This document shows, piece after piece, positions 15,501 through 20,161 of a DNA stretch of 20,161 bases. Positions within the stretch are counted from its first letter, which is position 1; the number at the start of each line of letters is the position of its first letter. The notes under the pieces were generated by a model. It was given only the letters and a program-made list of their open reading frames with translations. It made no database searches and was not told where the DNA came from. The stretch comes from Sphingomonas sp. UBA1000. GTDB lineage: Bacteria; Pseudomonadota; Alphaproteobacteria; Sphingomonadales; Sphingomonadaceae. Location: contig DBAW01000249.1 in NCBI GenBank assembly GCA_002291855.1, forward strand, positions 1-20,161. The letters run 5' to 3'. The translations under genes and the position numbers were made by a program.

Positions 15501-15866
15501 CCGCTCGACCGGACGCTGGTCAACCCGGCGCTGGGCGAACTGAGCGTGCCGGAATGGTCGGGTGTTGGCACGATCAACCTCAACTACAAGCGACTGACGC
15601 TCGGCTATAATCTCCAGTTCATCCAGAGCACGGCGGTGGCGAGCGAAATCAACATCGAACGGCTCGACACCGAATTCGGCCCGGCCGGTCTGGCGCCCGA
15701 TTACTGGATCCATGGCCTGTCGGTGAATTACGAGCTGACCGACAAGATCAATCTGTATGGCGGCGTCAACAACCTGACCGACAAGGAACCTTATCTGGCC
15801 AGCTCGGCCTATCCGGTCTCCGGCATCGGCCGCTTCTTCTTCGTGGGCGCGCGCGCCCGGTTCTGA
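12561..15866 (+). CDS. TonB-dependent receptor (large, 1101 aa)
   Basis: This outer-membrane importer has a signal peptide (about 1-26, ending A-Q-A-Q-A) and a TonB box E-V-I-T-V-T-G-S-R-I (45-54). The plug domain runs to about residue 210 with L-R-Q-L-G-S-N-R-T-L-V-V-V-D-G and the I-E-R-I-D-V-L-T-G-G-A-S-A-V-Y-G-A-D-A motif. A 22-stranded barrel follows, ending R-A-R-F with the terminal aromatic needed for barrel assembly. An EF-hand-like loop D355-L-N-N-N-G-I-A-D-C-N-E366 lies in a predicted outer loop. The only eight cysteines are spaced as four close pairs (364/379, 564/596, 800/815, 901/912), probable disulfides in outer loops. The ATG at 12561 begins the signal peptide; the ribosome site is a weak G run. 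The substrate is unknown, as no catabolic neighbours are present. Confidence 0.93.
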   Translation: MTISLRLRLLAGASMIGALVGAAQAQAVPPAPAQSADTVASDEREVITVTGSRIQRDPNATAPLPISSLSADALRAAGNNDVTATLRQIPALLASGTVADSIERGGGGVGQATLNLRQLGSNRTLVVVDGYRHVSGVAGAQTVDVSTIPNALIERIDVLTGGASAVYGADAVTGVVNYILKKDFQGIALDAQAGISSRGDGESYRIEGTYGRNFADGRGNITLSLGYTDEREILFGDRSFTRDNGRGNNSTVYSNPLKRFQKGDIDAASMPNFASYFRVGGPGPRASRIAFGPSIPTTAQFATLFPGRTPTAAEAALMARAAESPSFVIGRAPVFAISSNAGLLFRADFARFQTDLNNNGIADCNESYVGWTGFGGGGCYVTTPNGGVKIFEDGIISTSQNQFGGDGAVERTNESSLIPGSQRFYANLRTNYEFSDAAELFIDAKFSRNVAVSRNSYNTFYDSLLIFPDNPFVPAALQGEADDAGGLRVSRDFTDLGPNTQRAVRQTYRLVGGLRGEMTDHLRYEFVANYGRTDNSVTQSNSVRYDRLFAAIDVVRGPNGQPICRSDISSVPHPGSETFPFIAPGFFTFRPGDGQCRPANILRGAQSISQEAVDFITTPTTDRFRIEQTVITASLTGDTGAFLNLPGGAVQFAAGAEFRREKSRSRFSDLELGLLPADSPAGPAGTFIGDISPNQQLIFDPSTRTQNAGGAFDVFELFGEISLPIVNDKPFLHELSLGAAGRYADYSTVGGAFTWNVNGTWAPLPDIRFRGTYAVAIRAPNIAELFNPAQGATFRPADPCDLVNQGATPNRLQNCITAATALGIPNAAQFLSTYTDPLSARFSGTSGGNPDLTEEEATTWTVGAVVQPRFVPGLTLSGDYYSIRIDNAIAAVTAQDIVNTCYDNATFPNQFCSLFDRNGPSAGPATFGFRFLRQTQLNFGRIETSGVDFSINYAFSIANDWKFNLGLNGNWTEKVNRFFDPLDRTLVNPALGELSVPEWSGVGTINLNYKRLTLGYNLQFIQSTAVASEINIERLDTEFGPAGLAPDYWIHGLSVNYELTDKINLYGGVNNLTDKEPYLASSAYPVSGIGRFFFVGARARF

Positions 15867-15891
15867 CCGGTCGTCGCGACAGCACGCCGGG

Positions 15892-15940
15892 ACGGCCGGT
15901 CCGATTGCATCGGATCGGCCGTTCTCGACTTTTGATTTGC
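15892..15940 (+). terminator. Rho-independent terminator of the first TonB receptor
   Basis: ACGGCCGGTCCGAT (15892-15905) pairs with ATCGGATCGGCCGT (15909-15922) around a TGC loop. The 14-bp stem contains one G-U pair and is followed by TTCTCGACTTTTGATTTG. It lies 26 bp after the stop codon. Confidence 0.85.
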
Positions 15941-16196
15941 CGCATTGTCCGAGCCGCCGGGCGACTTAACCCGGCTTGAAAATGCGTTAGTTCCGGAAAA
16001 TCGGCAGGATGAGGGGCGTGGCGTTGGCTGCGCCCTTTTGCCTTTGGACGCCGCGTATCCGGTCCGCGCGGGCGGCGAGCCGCTGTCCTTCGGCAAGCGA
16101 TACTGTCGCTGCGCGTTCGTCGAGCCTGTCCGCCTGTCGGTCCTGTTCGGTCATCGGTCCTGAACGTGTGATCGCGGCTTTGGGTCCGATCCATGG
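15941..16196. other. Non-coding convergent spacer with short CCTGT repeats
   Basis: Together with the terminator this makes a 330-bp gap between convergent genes. Short frames here lack domain character and ribosome sites. The only structure seen is a cluster of CCTGT copies (16125, 16133, 16142) and a 9-bp direct repeat TCGGTCCTG at 16137-16145 and 16154-16162, period 17 bp. No obvious terminator for the minus-strand gene ending at 16197 was found nearer than the hairpin at 15892-15922. Confidence 0.4.
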
Positions 16197-16853
16197 TCAG
16201 GCCCGGGACGCGTCGGGGCCGGCGGCGCGGGCGGGCCAGCTTTCGGTGGGGATGACCGGCAGATCGTCGATCCGGCCGACGCCGGGTGCCAGATGCAGCC
16301 TGCCGCCATCGATGCGGATATGGCGCCAGTCCACAGCGTGCAGCGTCTCTCCGGTTCCGCTGACCCCGCTGCAACTGAGCACCGCATAGCGGATCCGCCC
16401 GCTGCCGCATTCGATCACTGCGTCGATGCACTGGCCGACGGGCTCGCCAGCACGGTCGCGCACCGGGGTTTCGATCAGCCAGGATGCCGGCATCAGGTCC
16501 TCGCCGGGGTCGATGCGGCTGGCCGCCCAGGCGCTGCGGCCGCCGCGTTCGAGCCGCGTGCGCCGCCCCAGCCAGCGCCAGACCCCGAACAGATTGACCG
16601 CGGTCAGGAACAGATTCTGCCAGACGAGGTTCATCTGCCCGGTCAGCAGGCCATAGCCGGTCCAGCCGACCGAGCCGATGGCAAAGACGGCAAAGCCCCA
16701 GCCCGTCACTCTCGGGCCCAGGCTGGCCGCCGTCATCACGGCGGCGATGGTTGTTGCAATGGGGGCGGCCCAGCCCAGACTGTCCTGCATCACGCAGGAA
16801 CGCGGTCGTCGCAGGCGCGTTCCGGGGGCGGGCATGTTCACCCGCCGTGCCAT
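16197..16853 (-). CDS. Small membrane protein with C-terminal PRC-barrel domain
   Basis: The predicted protein has up to 218 residues. Three hydrophobic segments lie at about 25-45 (L-G-W-A-A-P-I-A-T-T-I-A), 50-70 (T-G-W-G-F-A-V-F-A-I-G-S-V-G-W) and 76-95 (V-W-Q-N-L-F-L-T-A-V-N-L-F-G-V-W-R-W-L-G-R). A soluble PRC-barrel-like domain follows (about 118-205: S-W-L-I-E-T-P-V-R-D-R-A-G-E-P-V-G, then I-R-Y-A-V-L-S and V-D-W-R-H-I-R-I). PRC-barrels occur in ribosome maturation factor RimM, photosynthetic reaction centres and many envelope proteins, so they do not fix a function. The start is uncertain. ATGs at 16853, 16835 and 16790 all lack a good ribosome site, and the last would begin right at the first membrane segment, which fits homologues best. 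It is divergent from the second TonB receptor. Confidence 0.75.
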   Translation of the reverse strand: MARRVNMPAPGTRLRRPRSCVMQDSLGWAAPIATTIAAVMTAASLGPRVTGWGFAVFAIGSVGWTGYGLLTGQMNLVWQNLFLTAVNLFGVWRWLGRRTRLERGGRSAWAASRIDPGEDLMPASWLIETPVRDRAGEPVGQCIDAVIECGSGRIRYAVLSCSGVSGTGETLHAVDWRHIRIDGGRLHLAPGVGRIDDLPVIPTESWPARAAGPDASRA

Positions 16854-16908
16854 TGTGTGACATTTTTAACGCAGGATGCTGCGACACATTATTCCAGCGC
16901 AGCGTGCG

Positions 16909-16970
16909 TTGACAGCAAGGTTATGACCTGATCCAAATGCAATAAATCACAGCGCCCGCCAAAAGGGCGC
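16909..16970 (+). promoter_or_regulatory. Leader of the second TonB receptor: TTGACA hexamer and 5' hairpin
   Basis: A perfect -35-like TTGACA lies at 16909-16914 without a convincing -10 at 17 bp. Downstream, GCGCCC (16952-16957) and GGGCGC (16965-16970) form a 6-bp stem around GCCAAAA. The hairpin ends 10 bases before the GGGGAGGA ribosome site of the receptor. It could stabilise the mRNA or gate translation; no known riboswitch was recognised. Confidence 0.3.
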
Positions 16971-16993
16971 GTCCAGTCTGGGGAGGATGAAGA

Positions 16994-19618
16994 ATGAAAT
17001 CTGCGCGTTTTCTTGTGTCGTCTGCGGTTGCTGCTCTGTTTGCGACATCGCCCGTGCTTGCTCAGTCGGCCGCCGCGCCGCAGGATAACGCTACGGAAAC
17101 GCAGGAACAGGAGAATGTTGCCGATATCATCGTGACGGCTGCCGGCCGCGCCCAGGTGGTGCAGGACGTGCCGATCGCCGTCAGCGTGCTGGGCGGTGAG
17201 TTGATCACCCGCGGCAACATCGTCGATGTGCGCGGCATCCAGCAGATCGCGCCGTCGCTGCAGACCACCACCGGCCAGTCGGCGGCGACCGGCACCGTGC
17301 TGCGCATCCGCGGCGTCGGCACGGCGGGCGACAATCCGGGTTTCGAGCCGGCGGTCGGCGTGTTCATCGACGGCGTGTTCCGCGCGCGTTCGGGCATCGC
17401 GCTTGCCGAACTGCCGCAGCTCGACCGCGTTGAGGTGCTGCGCGGCCCGCAGGGCACGCTGTTCGGCCGCAACACCTCGGCCGGCGCGCTCAACATCGTC
17501 ACCGCCGGGCCGGCGTTCAACCTGGGCGGCTATGCCGAGGTCAGCTACGGCAATTATGACGAGCTGGAGCTGCGCGGCGGCATCACCGGCCCGGTGTCGG
17601 ACACGCTCGCGCTGCGCCTCGACGGCGTCTATCACGTCCGCGACGGCACGATCCGCGACGTGAACAGCGACCGGCGGATCAACAATCTCGACCGCTATCT
17701 GCTGCGCGGCCAGGCGCTGTTCGAAAATGACGATGTCCGTTTCCGCCTGATCGCCGATTATGCCAAGACCGACGAACAATGCTGCGGCGCGGTCAACACC
17801 AACTCGTTCCTGCAGGGCCAGCCGGTGGCGCTGGGCGGGCCGGGCAACCCGGCTTTCGGCGCGGCCTTCGCCGCTGCCACCGCGATCCAGCAGGTCGCAG
17901 CCGCCGGTGGTCGTACCGGCATCGTCACCCCCTATCGCCCGAGCGAGCGGCGGATGGCGATCTCGCCCAACCGCGACTATCTGGAAGCGGTCAAGGAATG
18001 GGGCGTGTCGGGGCAGCTGGATTACACGCTGTCGGATTCGCTCAACCTGACCTCGATCACCGCCTATCGCGACTGGCAGGTGCGCCGGAACCAGGACGTG
18101 GATTTCTCGGGCGTCGACCGCGCCTATCGCGAGGGCTATCGTAACCGGTTCAAGAACTTCACCCAGGAACTGCGCCTGCAGGGCCAGGCGTTTGACGACA
18201 AGCTCGACTGGCTGGTCGGCGGCTTCTACCTCAATGAAACGTTGACGCTGCGCGACACGGTCCGCTTTGGCACCGAATCGAGCCAGTATGTCGATGGCTT
18301 CATCAGCAACCTCACCCGCTCGGCGACGCTGCCCACCGGCTTCCAGGTGTTCGGCACCCGCGCGGGCACGCCGCTCGTCGGCCAGGTGCTGCTGGCGTCG
18401 AACCCGGCGCTGGCCGGGGCCGCGGCGGCCGCCGGCCCGGCGGTGCTCGGCACCTTCCTGTCGCCTTTCCCCGGCACGCCCAATGGCGGCGGCCAGCAGG
18501 CCGATAACTACCGGGTCAAGACCAACGCGATCGCGCTGTTCACCCACAACATCCTCAGCATCACCGACGATCTGAAGCTGACCCTCGGCCTGCGCTACAA
18601 CCGCGAGACGAAGAAGATCCGCGCCGATCTGAACTCGACGGTGCCGGCGTGCGGCTTCCTGCAGAACCCCAATGCCACGCTGCTGCGCGCCGGGCTTGCC
18701 GGCCTGCCGAGCGGGCTGGGCAGCGCGATCATCAACCTTGCCTGCAACCCGACCGTGAACTCGGAGTTCAACGGCATCTACAACGGCCGCCGCACCGATG
18801 AGGAGTTCACCGGCACGGCCAAGCTGTCCTATGAGATCAGCGACGCGGTGACGCTCTATGGCGGCTATGACCGCGGCTTCAAATCGGGCGGGTTCAACCT
18901 TGATCGCGGCACGTTCGACACCCGGCTGCTCGGCGGCAATGGCGCGCAGATCGAGGATCTGTCGTTCCGGCCGGAGACGGTCGACTCCTACGAAATCGGC
19001 CTCAAGACCAATTTCTCGAGCGCCTTCACCTTCAACGCGACGGTGTTCACGGCCGATTTCAGGAACTTCCAGGACCTGACCTTCATCGGCAACAACTTCC
19101 GCGTCACCTCGGTCGCCAAGCTGCGGTCGCGCGGGGTGGAGCTGGAATCGATCATCCGGCCGTATCGCGACCTGACGTTCAACCTCGGCTATTCCTACAC
19201 TGACTCCCAGTATATCGACGATCGCCTGAACGCGATCCCGGAACTGGCGGCGGGCAACCGCGCCCAGACCACCAACACCCCGCGCGACGTGGTGACGGTG
19301 GCGATGAACTGGACGCCGCAGCTGTCGGATTCGGTGGGGCTGAGCGTCTATACCGACATGCGCTATTCGGGCGAGACGCGCACGATCAACGTGCTCGGGT
19401 CGGAGCCGTTCACCGGCAACCCGGGCGTCGCCATCGTCAACGCCCGTGTCGGCCTGACCTTCATGGAGCGCAAGCTGCTGGTCGAGGCCTATGTCGAGAA
19501 TCTGTTCGACACCTATTTCAACGTGACCGCCTTCCCGATCCCGGAGCAGAGCAGCAACTTCGCCGTCTATCCGAACCTGCCGCGCTTCTACGGTGTGCGG
19601 GCGCGTTACACCTTCTGA
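16994..19618 (+). CDS. TonB-dependent receptor (874 aa)
   Basis: This outer-membrane, energy-coupled importer has a signal peptide (about 1-24, V-L-A-Q) and a TonB box V-A-D-I-I-V-T-A (42-49). The plug has V-L-R-I-R-G-V-G and the classic L-D-R-V-E-V-L-R-G-P-Q-G-T-L-F-G-R-N-T-S-A-G-A-type motif, kept as two short pieces in the family signature. A beta-barrel follows, ending V-R-A-R-Y-T-F with a terminal phenylalanine. A Cys-Cys pair in D-E-Q-C-C-G lies in an early barrel loop, and two more cysteines occur in P-A-C-G and L-A-C-N, probably one disulfide. The ATG at 16994 follows GGGGAGGA (16980-16987) at good spacing. It is smaller than, and clearly a different subfamily from, the receptor at 12561. 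The substrate is unknown. It ends at a strong terminator. Confidence 0.94.
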   Translation: MKSARFLVSSAVAALFATSPVLAQSAAAPQDNATETQEQENVADIIVTAAGRAQVVQDVPIAVSVLGGELITRGNIVDVRGIQQIAPSLQTTTGQSAATGTVLRIRGVGTAGDNPGFEPAVGVFIDGVFRARSGIALAELPQLDRVEVLRGPQGTLFGRNTSAGALNIVTAGPAFNLGGYAEVSYGNYDELELRGGITGPVSDTLALRLDGVYHVRDGTIRDVNSDRRINNLDRYLLRGQALFENDDVRFRLIADYAKTDEQCCGAVNTNSFLQGQPVALGGPGNPAFGAAFAAATAIQQVAAAGGRTGIVTPYRPSERRMAISPNRDYLEAVKEWGVSGQLDYTLSDSLNLTSITAYRDWQVRRNQDVDFSGVDRAYREGYRNRFKNFTQELRLQGQAFDDKLDWLVGGFYLNETLTLRDTVRFGTESSQYVDGFISNLTRSATLPTGFQVFGTRAGTPLVGQVLLASNPALAGAAAAAGPAVLGTFLSPFPGTPNGGGQQADNYRVKTNAIALFTHNILSITDDLKLTLGLRYNRETKKIRADLNSTVPACGFLQNPNATLLRAGLAGLPSGLGSAIINLACNPTVNSEFNGIYNGRRTDEEFTGTAKLSYEISDAVTLYGGYDRGFKSGGFNLDRGTFDTRLLGGNGAQIEDLSFRPETVDSYEIGLKTNFSSAFTFNATVFTADFRNFQDLTFIGNNFRVTSVAKLRSRGVELESIIRPYRDLTFNLGYSYTDSQYIDDRLNAIPELAAGNRAQTTNTPRDVVTVAMNWTPQLSDSVGLSVYTDMRYSGETRTINVLGSEPFTGNPGVAIVNARVGLTFMERKLLVEAYVENLFDTYFNVTAFPIPEQSSNFAVYPNLPRFYGVRARYTF

Positions 19619-19624
19619 TTGCCG

Positions 19625-19704
19625 TGCGGCCGGGCCATTATGTCCCGGCCCGCAGATTTCGTTTCGGCCCCGCCCGGTATTTGCCGGCGGGGCCATTGTT
19701 TTTG
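19625..19704 (+). terminator. Double hairpin terminator after the second TonB receptor
   Basis: A first hairpin pairs TGCGGCCGGG with CCCGGCCCGCA (19625-19654, one bulge). A second pairs GGCCCCGCCCGG with CCGGCGGGGCC (19666-19694, one bulged C) and runs into ATTGTTTTTG. The second has the form of a Rho-independent terminator and isolates folE from the receptor. Confidence 0.85.
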
Positions 19705-19731
19705 CGGCGCGCACCCCCAACATGACAACCT

Positions 19732-20161
19732 ATGATAGACGAGCTGCTGATGGACGACCTGATCGAAACCCCGGGCAAGCTGCCGGTGCCGCGCAAGGTC
19801 GCCGAGGCGATCCGCACCCTCATCGAATGGGCCGGCGACGACCCGGAGCGCGAGGGGCTGCGCGACACGCCGCTGCGCGTGGCGCGCGCGTGGAAGGAAT
19901 ATTGCCAGGGCTATGACGAGGATCCCGCCGTCCACCTGACCCGCACCTTCGAGGAAGTGGGCGGGTATGACGAGCTGGTGCTGCTCAAGGACATTCCGTT
20001 CCAGTCGCACTGCGAACATCATATGGCGCCGATCATCGGCAAGGCGCATATCGCCTATCTGCCGCGCCACCGCGTGGTCGGCATCTCCAAGCTCGCCCGC
20101 GTGCTGCACGGCTTTGCCCGGCGGCTGCAGGTGCAGGAGCGCCTGACCGCCGAAGTCGCCG
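19732..20161 (+). CDS. folE: GTP cyclohydrolase I, N-terminal part (cut by window edge)
   Basis: The visible 143 residues match FolE, which converts GTP to 7,8-dihydroneopterin triphosphate, the first step of tetrahydrofolate synthesis. Conserved parts are D-P-E-R-E-G-L-R-D-T-P-L-R-V (residues 37-50), the zinc-site motif Q-S-H-C-E-H-H-M-A-P with C94 and H97 as ligands, and the V-V-G-I-S-K-L-A-R-V stretch (115-124). The third zinc cysteine lies beyond the window. Two in-frame starts are possible, ATG 19732 and ATG 19750; neither has a strong ribosome site. The second would remove only six residues that precede the conserved part. The frame stays open to the last base. The gene follows the terminator of the TonB receptor and appears independent of it. 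Confidence 0.95.
   Translation, partial: MIDELLMDDLIETPGKLPVPRKVAEAIRTLIEWAGDDPEREGLRDTPLRVARAWKEYCQGYDEDPAVHLTRTFEEVGGYDELVLLKDIPFQSHCEHHMAPIIGKAHIAYLPRHRVVGISKLARVLHGFARRLQVQERLTAEVA

Noticed and set aside
15945..16163. 72-codon plus-strand frame in the convergent spacer
   Set aside because: No ribosome site, no domain character, and it lies directly behind a strong terminator.
16889..19723. 944-codon open frame on the minus strand opposite the second TonB receptor
   Set aside because: Low-complexity Arg/Ala/Glu-rich translation without domains; the plus-strand receptor explains the region fully.

Overview
The window looks like a chromosomal segment of a GC-rich alphaproteobacterium, most likely a sphingomonad (Sphingomonadaceae). 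The reasons are a COQ9-family protein, two large TonB-dependent receptors ending in an aromatic residue, a PEP-CTERM protein whose tail has the PEPSTWAMMIGGFG-type signature common in that family, and dense gene packing with ATGA/TGATG-style overlaps. This placement is inference from family knowledge; no 16S or other marker gene is present.

Layout. 1-68: the last codons of a membrane protein. 107-799: a COQ9-like ubiquinone-biosynthesis protein. 831-2960: a feoA-feoB ferrous iron uptake pair behind a good Fur-box match. 3085-3612: single-strand DNA-binding protein (ssb) with a GTG start. 3663-5653 (minus): an OmpR-type response regulator and a PhoQ-like sensor kinase sharing an ATGA overlap. 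5764-11101 (plus): a tripartite heavy-metal RND efflux operon in the order adaptor (CzcB-like), pump (CzcA/CusA-like), outer-membrane channel (TolC/CzcC-like). The genes touch at TGATG and ATGATG junctions. The two-component system and the pump are divergent around a 110-bp gap that holds a 37-bp near-perfect palindrome. 11240-11947 (minus): a PEP-CTERM protein, separated from the efflux operon by a strong bidirectional terminator. 11948-12560: a 613-bp gap with two palindromes near the PEP-CTERM gene and a strikingly AT-rich island. 12561-15866: a 1101-aa TonB-dependent receptor with its own terminator. 16197-16853 (minus): a small membrane protein with a PRC-barrel tail. 16994-19618: an 874-aa TonB-dependent receptor followed by a terminator. 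19732-20161: the start of folE (GTP cyclohydrolase I), cut by the window edge.

How the genes work together. The clearest functional unit is the metal-efflux module at 3663-11101. A sensor kinase and regulator probably detect a periplasmic cation and drive the divergent B-A-C efflux operon from the shared palindromic operator. The second unit is the Fur-type feoAB iron importer. The two TonB receptors import unknown substrates and carry no neighbouring catabolic genes that would reveal them. No tRNA, rRNA, CRISPR array, insertion sequence or prophage gene was seen. Nothing here clearly amounts to a wholly new system. The most distinctive items are the divergent palindromic operator, the pump's mixed TM4 signature, the PhoQ-like kinase beside a metal pump, the AT-rich structured island, and an EF-hand-like calcium loop with paired cysteines inside the first TonB receptor.
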